Origin: G963674955 sp963674955
GTDB lineage: Bacteria; Desulfobacterota; Desulfovibrionia; Desulfovibrionales; Desulfovibrionaceae
Direction of reading: 5' to 3'
DNA length: 64,000 nt
Assembly: GCA_963674955.2 (NCBI GenBank)
Contig: CAXXKR010000004.1
Coordinates: forward strand, 558,001 to 622,000
A program made the translations under genes and the position numbers. Position 1 is the stretch's first letter; every line of letters begins with the position of its first letter. Below, piece by piece: positions 19,354 to 28,293 of this stretch. Below the pieces are notes generated by a model. That model ran no database searches and had not been told where the DNA came from. It saw only the letters and a list, made by a program, of their open reading frames with translations.

Positions 19354-20144
19354 GAACTGCCAAGCTCAATGCTTCTCAGAAACGATTCCCTGATGGAATC
19401 AACCAGGTTGCCTCGAACAGCGGTCCTGTCCATATGGTTTAGGGCCGCGATGGTAGTGCCTCCGGGCGAGGTGACCATTTCACGCAACACGCTCAGGTGC
19501 TGGTCGGATTCTTCAGCCAGCTTTGCGGAACCGCTGAACAGCCCCTTGACCATTTCAGTGGCCTTGAGCCTGGGCAGCCCCAGGGCAACCGCAGCCTCCA
19601 CGCATGCCTCCATGAAATAGAAGACATAAGCGGGACCGGAGCCGATGACTGCGGTAAAAGCGTCAAAGTCCTTTTCCGCCAGGATGTGAACCTGGCCAAG
19701 GGCTTTGAACAATCCGCCCACGAAATCCTTTTGATCGACGGACAGGCCTTCGTCGTCCAGGCTGACCGCGAACACGCCGCCGCCCACAAGGGCAGGGGTG
19801 TTGGGCATTACCCTTACAACTGGACATTTTCCGCCGACCCAATCCTTTAGTCTGGAAGACGTCAATCCGGCAGCGATGGAAATGAGGCACTTGTCCCCGG
19901 TCATGACCGAAGCAAATGACTGGCAGACTTTTTGGGCGTGTTGCGGCTTGACGGCCAGAACAACGTATTCGCAATTCCTTGCCAATTCCTCGGCGGAAGC
20001 GGCCCGTATCAGGCCGCAATCCTTTTCCAGGGCCTGGACAAAGGAATCGTTCAAGTCGGTTCCGTGGACCTCGACGCCCTCGAGGCCGCGCACAATGGCG
20101 GACCCCATGTTGCCCAGACCTATGAATCCAACCTTGGCGGCCAT
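19350..20144 (-). CDS. proC: Pyrroline-5-carboxylate reductase
   Basis: Last step of proline synthesis, NAD(P)H-dependent. 264 residues. The N-terminal Rossmann motif is GFIGLGNMGSAIVRGL, the middle has VRVMPNTPALVGGGVFAV, and the C-terminal signature region reads LREMVTSPGGTTIAALNHM. It lies two bases after ndk on the minus strand, so the two are probably co-transcribed. Convergent with cbiB, overlapping by four bases. Confidence 0.96.
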   Translation of the reverse strand: MAAKVGFIGLGNMGSAIVRGLEGVEVHGTDLNDSFVQALEKDCGLIRAASAEELARNCEYVVLAVKPQHAQKVCQSFASVMTGDKCLISIAAGLTSSRLKDWVGGKCPVVRVMPNTPALVGGGVFAVSLDDEGLSVDQKDFVGGLFKALGQVHILAEKDFDAFTAVIGSGPAYVFYFMEACVEAAVALGLPRLKATEMVKGLFSGSAKLAEESDQHLSVLREMVTSPGGTTIAALNHMDRTAVRGNLVDSIRESFLRSIELGSS

Positions 20145-20146
20145 GA

Positions 20147-20566
20147 CTATCCCACCAATTCCAGTTTGCTGAAAAAGTAGGAAATTTCCGTCTTGGCCGT
20201 ATCCGGGCCGTCGGAACCGTGGCAGGCGTTGTTCTGGATGTTCAGACCGAACCTCTTGCGAATGGTGCCGTCGGATGCGTCTTCGGGATTGGTGGCGCCC
20301 ATCAAACTCCTGTAGCGCTCTATGGCGTTGTCGCCCTCCAGCACGGAGACCAGCACGGGACCGGAAAGCATATAGTCGACCAACTCGCCGAAAAAGGGGC
20401 GTTCCTTATGCACTGCGTAAAAACCTTCCGCCTGGGGCCTAGTCATATGGATCAATTTCGTAGCCTTTATTTTCAGACCTGAATCACTGATCATTTTCAG
20501 AATATCGCCAATCAGGTTTCTTTCGACAGCATCAGGTTTGATAATGGAAAAAGTCAATTCACTCAT
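20147..20566 (-). CDS. ndk: Nucleoside diphosphate kinase
   Basis: Transfers the gamma phosphate between nucleoside triphosphates and diphosphates. 139 residues. N-terminal TFSIIKPDAVERNLIGDI, RSLMGATNPEDASDGTIRKRFG, and the active-site histidine in NNACHGSDGPDTAKTEISYF, where many relatives have N..H.SD. First gene of the ndk-proC pair. A good AGGAGG-like sequence precedes the ATG. Confidence 0.97.
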   Translation of the reverse strand: MSELTFSIIKPDAVERNLIGDILKMISDSGLKIKATKLIHMTRPQAEGFYAVHKERPFFGELVDYMLSGPVLVSVLEGDNAIERYRSLMGATNPEDASDGTIRKRFGLNIQNNACHGSDGPDTAKTEISYFFSKLELVG

Positions 20567-20677
20567 ATTTTCCTCCTATTTGAAAATGCGAATAGAACTT
20601 GAACCGGATAGAACGGGAAGTCAAGCAAGCAGTGTCCTAAAAGGATTTTCTAACGAAAATGGAACAAAAAAGGCAAG

Positions 20678-21655
20678 CTAAAAACGAATTGGTTCTTCCT
20701 TGGTGACCTGAAAGGCCTTGTTGCCCTTGACGCGACCCGGAAGTCCCTGAAATTTCTTCACACCCTCGATCTCCGCCTCGAGAAAATCCCCTTCGTCGGT
20801 ATCGAGCAGGAGCACGTCTCCCTTGTCGAGTTGCAGGAGCTGACGCCCGGTGATGGTTGTTCTGCCCATGCGCACCAGAAGCTCAACCGGAGTCTCCATA
20901 AGCCTTTCCTTGAAACGGCTAATCCAGACGTGGTCGACTTCAAGCCGCTCGGACTGGAAGGAAGCGTGCAGCTTGGCGCGGATTGGTTCCATGGTGGCGT
21001 AGGGCAGGCAGCAGACCAGGGAACCGATGGCGTTTTCAAGCTCAACCTCGAAGGTGATGACGATGACGACATCGCTGGGCGGCACTATTGCCGCAAACTG
21101 GGGATTGACCTCGGAGCGTATCAGTTCGATATGGACCTCATGGACCGGCTTCCAGGATTCCTCCATGTTGGACAAGGCGACCTTGACAACACGGTCGACA
21201 ATGGCCTGTTCGATGGGGGTGAAATCGCGACCCTCGACTTTGGGCTGCGAACCCGCGCCGCCGAAGAAATTCTCCACAAGTGCGAAAACAAGACGAGAGT
21301 CGACAACAAGAATGGCATTGCCGCGCAAAGGGTCCATCTTGAATATGGAGATGGAGGTTGGCACGGGCAGGGAGCGCATGAAATCCCCGAACTTGGACAT
21401 GTCGATGGAAATCGGGTTGATGTCCACCCGTTTGCGCATGGTGTTGGCCAGGGAGTTGGTGGCCAAGCGAGCAAAACGGTCGTTGACGATCTCAAGAACG
21501 GGCATGCGGCCGCGAATGATGCGGTCCTGGTTTGCAAGGTCGAATGAGACAACACCGGAATCATCTTCCGGTATGTCGGTCTCCGCTTCGACTTCACCGC
21601 CAGAAAGGCCCCTCAACAGAGCATCAACTTCATCTTGTTCAAGAATCTTACTCAT
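20678..21655 (-). CDS. fliM: Flagellar motor switch protein FliM
   Basis: Part of the C-ring; binds phosphorylated CheY and sets rotation direction. 325 residues: the N-terminal CheY-binding peptide ILEQDEVDALLRGL, a middle CheC-like domain with LVFALVENFFGGAG, and the C-terminal SpoA domain with ELLVRMGRTTITGRQLLQLDKGD. No other flagellar gene is adjacent, so it stands alone between ndk and a YibQ-like gene. A possible flagellar sigma28 promoter lies upstream. Confidence 0.96.
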   Translation of the reverse strand: MSKILEQDEVDALLRGLSGGEVEAETDIPEDDSGVVSFDLANQDRIIRGRMPVLEIVNDRFARLATNSLANTMRKRVDINPISIDMSKFGDFMRSLPVPTSISIFKMDPLRGNAILVVDSRLVFALVENFFGGAGSQPKVEGRDFTPIEQAIVDRVVKVALSNMEESWKPVHEVHIELIRSEVNPQFAAIVPPSDVVIVITFEVELENAIGSLVCCLPYATMEPIRAKLHASFQSERLEVDHVWISRFKERLMETPVELLVRMGRTTITGRQLLQLDKGDVLLLDTDEGDFLEAEIEGVKKFQGLPGRVKGNKAFQVTKEEPIRF

Positions 21656-21690
21656 ATACCAATCCCTTTAGGGCTGTCACATACACAGTT

Positions 21691-21718
21691 TAATCGGATA
21701 ATCATGAAAACTTCTTTA
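21691..21718 (-). promoter_or_regulatory. Possible sigma28-like promoter of fliM
   Basis: Minus strand: TAAA (21718-21715), 16 bases, TCCGATTA (21698-21691), resembling the flagellar consensus TAAA - 15 - GCCGATAA with one base extra and two mismatches. About 35 bases ahead of the fliM start. Confidence 0.3.
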
Positions 21719-21836
21719 ACAATAAGAAGCGGTAGCAAAATTCGGGCCGAAGAAGTCGAAAAACACAATCCAAATGACGGCCGACACTTTCAGACCTTTA
21801 ATTACCCAGTCGCGAAGCGGCGGGCAAGTACAAAGA

Positions 21837-23054
21837 CTATTTTGGGGCGAGGGCGGAAACCCCCACAACCTTGACGCTCCCGTCCCTTTCCCTGGCCCAT
21901 TGCTCAAGGGCCGTCAAAGTTTCGTCGTTGGGGTGTCCGATGGCCACGGCCTGCCCGTTTTTTCTGGCAAGCCTCTCGGCTTTTCTGATCTGATGGACTA
22001 TCGCTTCAACATTCTTGATATTATCGAGAAAAATATCGCGTTCAAAGAAAACCACGTCGAGATTCGAGGCCACACTCCGGCAAACGCTTTTGGAGGTGGT
22101 CTTGCTGTCCAGAAAGAACAGCCCCTTTTCCCTCATGACCGACAAGGCCGCACTCATGCCTTTCCAGGACTCAGTGAATCTGGAACCCATGTGATTGTTG
22201 ACGCCGATGGCGTCCGGTATCTTGGCCAGATTTCTGCGAACAATCTCCTTTACTTTTGATTCCTTCATGGCCACGAACAGGGCATCCGGTCCCGGATCGA
22301 CTTCCGGATAGCCCTGAGGCTGCATGGGCAGGTGAATCATAAGGTCTCGCCCGGCCTCCCTGGCCAAACGGCAGGACTCTTCACGATGCGTGCTGCTGGG
22401 CCAGACAGAAAAGACTATGGGAAAATCAAGTTTGGCCAACCTTCGCGCGAACTCGAGGTTCTCGCCTATATCGTCGATAACTATGGCCAGTTTCGGTCCC
22501 GGAGCTACAGGCTGAAGCTTGACTTGCGGTTCCATCGCCAGGCTGAGGGTATGGATCAGCACATCCTTGAGCGTAATGGAATAAACATTCTCGGGACCGG
22601 AGGTCAAAACCGCTCCTGGAACCCGCCTTGAAAGTTCCGAAGTCAAAGTCTCTACGAATTTTTCCCTATCGGCCTTAAGAGGAATCTGAATGCTTTGGTA
22701 ATGATACACGCTTGAATTGAACTTTCGCTCCTGCACGTCCAGGAGTTCGAGTCGGCCCTGATCCACCTTCATTGTCCGCAAAGTCATTAGCAGGGCATAG
22801 TCGATCTGCCTGGACTGTTCCTCGAATTCGTCTCCAGGCATCTCTTCGTAGACCATCTCGATATGGTTTGCGGGCAGACGGATATGGTTGTCGAGTTTTG
22901 ACGGAGGTTCCGGGACAGGGACAAGAAGTCTGTATATTACGTAGACCAAAGCGGAAAAGGCAATGGCGAAAAAAAAGATAAGCGGACCTGGGCGGTAAAT
23001 TCGGGTTTTGATCCGAATCCACCAGGTCCGCTTATCGTTCGATTCCTTGTTCAC
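21837..23054 (-). CDS. Divergent polysaccharide deacetylase, YibQ-like
   Basis: 405-residue protein with an N-terminal membrane anchor (about 25-45, PLIFFFAIAFSALVYVIYRL) and a periplasmic domain of the divergent polysaccharide deacetylase family. Core segments are LAIVIDDIGENLEFARRL, FSVWPSSTHREESCRLA, IHLPMQPQGYPEVDPGPDAL, GVNNHMGSRFTE and FLDSKTTSKSV. It follows the C-terminal processing protease and the EnvC-like gene on one strand, the same grouping as envC-yibQ in enterobacteria, which points to a role with cell-wall hydrolases. Substrate unknown. About 180 bases without a clear gene separate its end from fliM. Confidence 0.88.
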   Translation of the reverse strand: MNKESNDKRTWWIRIKTRIYRPGPLIFFFAIAFSALVYVIYRLLVPVPEPPSKLDNHIRLPANHIEMVYEEMPGDEFEEQSRQIDYALLMTLRTMKVDQGRLELLDVQERKFNSSVYHYQSIQIPLKADREKFVETLTSELSRRVPGAVLTSGPENVYSITLKDVLIHTLSLAMEPQVKLQPVAPGPKLAIVIDDIGENLEFARRLAKLDFPIVFSVWPSSTHREESCRLAREAGRDLMIHLPMQPQGYPEVDPGPDALFVAMKESKVKEIVRRNLAKIPDAIGVNNHMGSRFTESWKGMSAALSVMREKGLFFLDSKTTSKSVCRSVASNLDVVFFERDIFLDNIKNVEAIVHQIRKAERLARKNGQAVAIGHPNDETLTALEQWARERDGSVKVVGVSALAPK

Positions 23055-23101
23055 GCCGCAGCTATGGTCGATTTATTGGCGCTGTTAACCAACCAGATAA
23101 A

Positions 23102-24385
23102 TTAACGAATCTGGCTGATGGCCGGCAACTGCTTCACCAACTCGAAAGCAAGCCTGAGTTGGTTGTCCTTTTCAAGCATTTCCTTGGCCTTGCCATTGGC
23201 CTTGGTTTTCTTGTCATTGGAGTCGGTATTATTTTCAAGATGCCTTGAAAGGTCGCGCTCCCTGAAGGTGAAGCGTTTCCTGAGCTCGGAATCCTCGTCG
23301 GACGCCGGAGCCTCAAAGGGAATCTCCAGGTCCGGAATGATCCCCTCGGCCTGGATGGAGCGGCCATTGGGAGTATAGTAGAGGGCCGTGGTCAGTTTTA
23401 TCCCTGAGCCGTCGGCCAGGGGAATGACAGTCTGGACCGATCCCTTGCCGAATGTCGGCTCGCCGATAAGCAGCGCCCTCTTGTGGTCCTGAAGGGCTCC
23501 GGCAACGATTTCGGAGGCGGAGGCGGAACCTGAGTTGATCAATGTCACTATGGGCACGTTCAGATCATCAGCCTGCTTTTGAGCGTAAAAGTCCTTTCTT
23601 TGCCCTTTGCCCTTGCCCTTGATGTAGACAACAAGACCGTTGGAGATGAATGCGTCGGCCACGCTGACGGCCTGATCAAGCAGTCCGCCGGGATTGTTGC
23701 GCAAATCAAAGACAATACCCTTTATTTCAGTATCCTTTCTGTACTTGTTCAGTTCCTTGTGCAGGTCGCTGGTCGTGCTTTCATTGAAGCGGGTGACCCT
23801 GAGGTACAGATAGCCGTTGCTGAGTTCCTCGGTCTTGACGCTGATGATGGGGATGGTTCCGCGGGTGATGGTGACTTCTTCGGGGCGCTGGGAATCCTTG
23901 TGCAGTATGGTCAGGGTGACGTTGGTTCCCTTGGTCCCGCGAATGCGCTTGACCGCTTCCATGAGCGTGATGTCCTGGGTGCTCTCGCCCTCGATCTCGA
24001 ATATGATGTCTCCGGACTTGAGCCCGGCCTTGTCGGCCGGAGTGTCCTCGATGGGGGAAACCACAATCAGACGGCCGTTGTCCAGGCTGATTTCAATGCC
24101 GATGCCGCTGAACTTGCCGCTCGTGCTGACCTGCATCTCCTTGAAATCTTCCTTGGACAGATACGTAGAGTGCGGGTCCAGTTGTTCCAGCATACCCTTG
24201 ATTGAATCCTCAACCAATTCAGATCGCGATATGTCGTTGACATAATTGGTCTCAACCATATCCAGAACCTGGCTGAAACGTTTGAGCGCCTCAAAATGGT
24301 TTTCCGTACCCGCTGAACTCGGTCCCGGCGCGACGGTCAAGGTAAACAAAAGTATAAAGGTGAACAACCAAAGGGTAATGCGCAT
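23102..24385 (-). CDS. ctpA: C-terminal processing peptidase (S41 family)
   Basis: Exported serine protease that trims C-termini of envelope proteins. 427 residues: a signal peptide (about 1-25, ITLWLFTFILLFTLTVAPG), a PDZ domain (about 95-170, with SGKFSGIGIEISLDNGRL), and the S41 catalytic domain with the nucleophile Ser in NSGSASASEIVAGAL and the general-base Lys in GEPTFGKGSVQTVIPL. Sits between the EnvC-like gene and the YibQ-like gene; this three-gene order is common and suggests joint control of murein hydrolases. Confidence 0.95.
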   Translation of the reverse strand: MRITLWLFTFILLFTLTVAPGPSSAGTENHFEALKRFSQVLDMVETNYVNDISRSELVEDSIKGMLEQLDPHSTYLSKEDFKEMQVSTSGKFSGIGIEISLDNGRLIVVSPIEDTPADKAGLKSGDIIFEIEGESTQDITLMEAVKRIRGTKGTNVTLTILHKDSQRPEEVTITRGTIPIISVKTEELSNGYLYLRVTRFNESTTSDLHKELNKYRKDTEIKGIVFDLRNNPGGLLDQAVSVADAFISNGLVVYIKGKGKGQRKDFYAQKQADDLNVPIVTLINSGSASASEIVAGALQDHKRALLIGEPTFGKGSVQTVIPLADGSGIKLTTALYYTPNGRSIQAEGIIPDLEIPFEAPASDEDSELRKRFTFRERDLSRHLENNTDSNDKKTKANGKAKEMLEKDNQLRLAFELVKQLPAISQIR

Positions 24386-24429
24386 TCTATTCCTCCAAAA
24401 AAATATATTAGGCAGATTTAATATCTATT

Positions 24430-25536
24430 TTAAGACTTGCCGGTCAACCACTGCTTAGGATTAATTGCTTTTTGACGAAAACGCAATTCGAAATAAAGAC
24501 CCGGCCCGTCCACCTCCGGGTAGAAACCGGTTGTGCCGACAGGTTCGTCCTTTTCAACGTCCTGTCCCATTCTGACATAAGTGTCGGCAAGAAAGGCATA
24601 GAGACTGTAATAGTTGTTTCCATGATAGACTATAACAACCCGTCCGAACCCTCTCAGGGTATCGTTATGCACGACCTTTCCCCAGAAGACCGATTTAACT
24701 TGAGAATTCTCAGGCGCCGAGATGGATATTCCGCGACGCGGGGGATCTGCTTCAGGAGAAAAACCCTTGACCACCGATCCCTGAACGGGCCAGGGCAGTC
24801 CTTTTTTGTGGTCTGCGAATTTCTTGCTCTTCTGAGTTTTTATCTGATAATTAAGACTCTGGATTGTCTTGAGAATTTCCTTCAGCTCGGCTTCCTTGTC
24901 CAGGCGCGTGCGGTGCACCTTGTTATAGGCCGCTCGCAGGGAAAGTTTTTCCTTGAGCATCCCGTCCTTGGACAGGTTGATTCGCGAGAGTTGCTCTTCG
25001 GCCTCTGCGGCCAGGATACGTTGTGTTTTAAGATTTTCCTCCAACAGGGCTGAATCCTTTGCGGCCTGCTTGAACATGCGATTGGTGGATTCGTAGACTT
25101 CCGTCAGCCATGTGAAGCGGCGGTCGGCCATGTCCCATGATTTCAGTCCCTGAAAACGGTTGCGCATCTTCTGGATATGCACCGGCCAAAGGGTACGCAG
25201 CAATTTGTCCAGTTCGACCAGTGTCTTTTCCTTGCGTTTTTCCAGCTTGCCGTGCTCACGGGCTGTCTGTTCCTCCTTGGCCCTGATCTGATTCAATTTC
25301 TCCTGCTGGGCATCTATTTGCCGCTGCAAGGGTTTGATTCTTTTTTCGATTACACGAATATTCTCTGAAAGTTCCTTTTCCTGGGCGGTAAGCTTCCCGA
25401 TCTCATCCTTCTGCTCTTCGGCGCGCTGCTTTTCCTCGTTCAACTTGCCCCCTGTCTGGCCAAAGGCAATGGCCACAGGCAGGACCAGCGCGAGAACTAG
25501 AAAAAAAGCCAAAGGAAAACGGTGGATTCTGGACAT
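24430..25536 (-). CDS. EnvC-like murein hydrolase activator (degenerate M23 domain)
   Basis: 368 residues: signal peptide (FPLAFFLVLALVLPVAIAFG), a long coiled coil (about 30-245) and a C-terminal LytM/M23 domain. The usual zinc ligands are missing: the HxGxD position reads RRGISI, and the YAH position reads YAF (in NNYYSLYAFLADTY). This is the pattern of EnvC/NlpD activators, which bind and switch on amidases and have no peptidase activity of their own. A longer open frame runs into the neighbouring glycosylase gene, but the ATG at 25536 has AAGGA upstream and begins the signal peptide, so it is chosen. Same operon as ctpA and the YibQ-like gene. Confidence 0.88.
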   Translation of the reverse strand: MSRIHRFPLAFFLVLALVLPVAIAFGQTGGKLNEEKQRAEEQKDEIGKLTAQEKELSENIRVIEKRIKPLQRQIDAQQEKLNQIRAKEEQTAREHGKLEKRKEKTLVELDKLLRTLWPVHIQKMRNRFQGLKSWDMADRRFTWLTEVYESTNRMFKQAAKDSALLEENLKTQRILAAEAEEQLSRINLSKDGMLKEKLSLRAAYNKVHRTRLDKEAELKEILKTIQSLNYQIKTQKSKKFADHKKGLPWPVQGSVVKGFSPEADPPRRGISISAPENSQVKSVFWGKVVHNDTLRGFGRVVIVYHGNNYYSLYAFLADTYVRMGQDVEKDEPVGTTGFYPEVDGPGLYFELRFRQKAINPKQWLTGKS

Positions 25537-25546
25537 CAATGTTCCT

Positions 25547-26200
25547 TCATAAATCCATGAACTTGCCGAGGGGACACGTTTGGCACAGGCCCTGCCTCTT
25601 TTTGCACCAATCCTTGCCCACACGAACGAGCAGGGCATGGTATTCATTGAACAGCAAATGATCGTGATCCAGTGAATCCATGAAATAATCCTGCAGTTCA
25701 GCGTATGAAACATCATTCGGGACAAGCCCGTGACGATTGAATATCCTGGCGGTATAGGCATCCACCACAAAAGTCGGATACCCAAGTGCATAAAGCAGGA
25801 TGGAATCGGCAGTCTCCGGGCCGATGCCGTTCACCCCAAGCAACTTGGGTCGCATTTCCTGCAATTCCCCGCCGGACAATGAGCTTATATCAAAGTCCGC
25901 CTCAATCTTCAAAAAATCTAGAAAATTTCTCAACCGAACAGCTTTGACCCTGAAATATCCAGCGGGTCTGATGAGTTGCTGAAGTTCTTCAAGGGGCAGG
26001 GCATGCATTGCCTCTGGTTCCAGAAGCGCAGCTTTCTTCAGGTTGGAAATGGCCTTGTCTACGTTTTGCCAGTTTGTGTTCTGGGTCAGTATGGCCCCGA
26101 CGGCCACCTCGAACGGGGTGTCGCCAGGCCACCAGTTGCTGGGGCCAAGCTTGCCGAGCATGGCCCCATACATTTCCATCAACAATTTATCTCGTTTCAT
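25547..26200 (-). CDS. HhH-GPD DNA glycosylase, MagIII/Nth-like
   Basis: 217-residue base-excision glycosylase. It has the N-terminal AILTQNTNWQNVDKAI segment, the helix-hairpin-helix LLGVNGIGPETADSILLYA and the catalytic Asp in FVVDAYTARIFNRHG. The Lys that bifunctional endonuclease III uses is replaced by Glu (GPETAD), as in MagIII 3-methyladenine glycosylases, so a monofunctional enzyme is likely. The C-terminal Fe-S loop has only three cysteines (CKKRQGLCQTCPLGKFM), with Met where the fourth would be. The ATG at 26200 overlaps the prmA stop by one base. Confidence 0.85.
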   Translation of the reverse strand: MKRDKLLMEMYGAMLGKLGPSNWWPGDTPFEVAVGAILTQNTNWQNVDKAISNLKKAALLEPEAMHALPLEELQQLIRPAGYFRVKAVRLRNFLDFLKIEADFDISSLSGGELQEMRPKLLGVNGIGPETADSILLYALGYPTFVVDAYTARIFNRHGLVPNDVSYAELQDYFMDSLDHDHLLFNEYHALLVRVGKDWCKKRQGLCQTCPLGKFMDL

Positions 26201-27057
26201 TAGCCGGTCGCGGGCCAGAGCAGGGCGGCCCATTCTCCGTCGGTTCGTATCTCAGGCCTGCCGATGCCCTGATCCGCATATGCCGAAGCCACCTGATCGG
26301 CCTGTTCACGCAGTATTCCGGAAAGAACCAGGCTCGCACCTGCATCGAGACGGGAAACTATTTCACCGGCCATTTCAATAAGCGGCCCGGAAAGGATGTT
26401 GGCGACAACGAGTCCGAAACGTTGTTCCTTGTCCAGCCCGTCCATGCTGGCCACGGCAAAGCTCAATTTCTCGGAAACATTGTTTATCTGGGCATTTTCC
26501 CGGGCACAGACAATGGCCTGGGGATCGATGTCCAGGCCGTAGCCCCTGAGTCCCAGCTTGCAAAGTCCAATTCCCAGAATGCCGGAGCCGGTTCCGAGAT
26601 CGAGAAAAAGAGTTTCCTTGTCAATGGCCTTGTCCGCGGACAAATCAGCTATGCATTTAAGACACAGGGCGGTTGAGGGATGGTGGCCTGTACCGAAAGC
26701 CATCTTTGGCTCAATGATTATCGGCAACAAGTTCGGATCATTATCGTCCGTGAGCCAGGGCGGCAATATCTCAAACCTTTCTCCGCAGGTCAGGGGAACG
26801 AAAAAATCCTTCCAGGCCAGCGCCCAGTTCTCGGTCTCGCGTTCCTCGCACACACACCCGGATTCAGGCCAACGCTTCTTGATTTCATTGACTATTTCCA
26901 TGCCAAAAGGATGATCTTCAAGGTAAAACCTCAACTTGATCCCCTCGGCAACCTCTTCCTCTTCCCAGCCGTGGGGAGTCCGTTCGGACAGGAACGCGGC
27001 GCATTCCTCGGCGGCCTCCCCAGGCAGGACAAACTCGATCATTAATAATGAAGACAT
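26200..27057 (-). CDS. prmA: Ribosomal protein L11 methyltransferase
   Basis: SAM-dependent methylation of ribosomal protein L11. 285 residues with an N-terminal substrate-binding part and a Rossmann methyltransferase domain: EPKMAFGTGHHPSTALCL before the SAM motif LFLDLGTGSGILGIGL, then GLDIDPQAIVCARENAQIN and the catalytic-side motif VVANILSGPLIEM. All are PrmA signatures. Overlaps the downstream glycosylase gene by one base and follows the argD-like gene by 14 bases. Confidence 0.95.
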   Translation of the reverse strand: MSSLLMIEFVLPGEAAEECAAFLSERTPHGWEEEEVAEGIKLRFYLEDHPFGMEIVNEIKKRWPESGCVCEERETENWALAWKDFFVPLTCGERFEILPPWLTDDNDPNLLPIIIEPKMAFGTGHHPSTALCLKCIADLSADKAIDKETLFLDLGTGSGILGIGLCKLGLRGYGLDIDPQAIVCARENAQINNVSEKLSFAVASMDGLDKEQRFGLVVANILSGPLIEMAGEIVSRLDAGASLVLSGILREQADQVASAYADQGIGRPEIRTDGEWAALLWPATG

Positions 27058-27071
27058 TAATCCGCTTATGG

Positions 27072-28274
27072 CTAGATTGTTTTCAAAACCTCATCCAAGG
27101 CTTTAACAAAAGAAAGGAGATCATCCTTTTCAATGACCAGCGGCGGCACCAGCCTGAGTATCCTGTCTTTGGTCAAATTCAAGACAAATCCTTTATCCAA
27201 AAGGGCTTTCCATACATCCTTTCCGGAAAAGGAAAGTTCGACTCCGATCATCAGCCCAAGGCAACGAACGGAATCAATTTTCCCCGGGTGTCTGGCGGAA
27301 AGCTGATCCAACTCAATCTGCATGAATTTTCCCATTTCCGCAGCACGGTCGGCCAGAGATTCCTCAAGCATGATGTCCACGACCTTGGAGGCAACGCAAG
27401 TCAATAGAGCGCCACCGCCAAAAGTGGTGGCGTGGGAACCGGGCTCGAACCCCTTGGCGACTTCGTCGGTGGCGAACATAGCCCCAAGGGGCAGGCCGTT
27501 TGCCAGGGCCTTGGCCGAGGTGAAAATGTCCGGCTTGATGCCGAAATGCTCATGGGCCCAGAACTTTCCGGTACGGCAAAGTCCGGTCTGCACCTCATCC
27601 ACTATGAGCAGTACGCCCTTGCTGCGGCAATAATCAGCCAATTCCCACACATATTCGGCGGGCAGGGGTTTGACTCCGCCTTCGCCCTGGACCATCTCGA
27701 TCATGACTGCGGCGGTCTTGTCGTTAACAGCCTGTTTCATGGCCGCCATATCGCCGAAGGAAACGCTCTTGAATCCCTGAGGGAATGGTTCGAAGCCATC
27801 CGTAATCATGCCGCTCTGGCCGGTGGCTGTCAGCGTGGCCAAGGTTCTGCCGTGAAAAGAACCTTCAAGGGTAATGATCTCGTAGGCTCCGTTCTTCTTA
27901 ACCCTGCTCATGTAGCGCCGGGCCAGCTTTATGGCCGCTTCGTTGGATTCAGCGCCGGAATTGCAGAAAAAAACCTTGTCCGCAGAACAGGTTTTCAACA
28001 ATTTTTCAGCAAGAATCAGTTGTTCTTCCTGGTAGAAAAGGTTGCTGACATGAACCAACTTTTGGGCTTGTTCAGCCATTATTTCTGCCAGTTCCGGCCT
28101 GCAGTGTCCCAGGCTGACGACCGCCACACCGGCCAAAAGGTCCAGATATTCGCGGCCGTCATGGTCGTAGAGCCTTGTACCCTTGGCTCTCTGGACGCTG
28201 AGGGGATACCTGCCGTAGGTGCTCATCAGACAATTCTTTTCTCTCTTCACCAATTCATCATATTTCGTGCTCAT
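27072..28274 (-). CDS. argD: Acetylornithine aminotransferase family protein
   Basis: PLP-dependent class III aminotransferase, 400 residues. N-terminal RAKGTRLYDHDGREYLDLLAG, the cofactor region FCNSGAESNEAAIKLARRY, VDEVQTGLCRTGKFWAHE with the PLP-ring Asp, and the Schiff-base Lys in TSAKALANGLPLGAMFA. The order and the HATTFGGGALL motif fit ArgD, which makes N-acetylornithine in arginine synthesis and can also serve in succinyl-DAP synthesis. No other arginine genes are adjacent, so the substrate is inferred. Follows dut closely. Confidence 0.88.
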   Translation of the reverse strand: MSTKYDELVKREKNCLMSTYGRYPLSVQRAKGTRLYDHDGREYLDLLAGVAVVSLGHCRPELAEIMAEQAQKLVHVSNLFYQEEQLILAEKLLKTCSADKVFFCNSGAESNEAAIKLARRYMSRVKKNGAYEIITLEGSFHGRTLATLTATGQSGMITDGFEPFPQGFKSVSFGDMAAMKQAVNDKTAAVMIEMVQGEGGVKPLPAEYVWELADYCRSKGVLLIVDEVQTGLCRTGKFWAHEHFGIKPDIFTSAKALANGLPLGAMFATDEVAKGFEPGSHATTFGGGALLTCVASKVVDIMLEESLADRAAEMGKFMQIELDQLSARHPGKIDSVRCLGLMIGVELSFSGKDVWKALLDKGFVLNLTKDRILRLVPPLVIEKDDLLSFVKALDEVLKTI

Positions 28275-28293
28275 TACATTTCCTTGAAGTACA

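Noticed and set aside
21716..21787. 23-codon minus-strand ORF (GTG, hydrophobic) after the YibQ-like gene
   Set aside because: It has AAGG at a fair distance and a hydrophobic stretch, but it is too short to judge, has a GTG start and overlaps a possible fliM promoter.
25537..25791. 85-codon N-terminal extension of the EnvC-like protein
   Set aside because: It overlaps the glycosylase gene out of frame and would precede a perfect signal peptide; the ATG at 25536 has a ribosome site.
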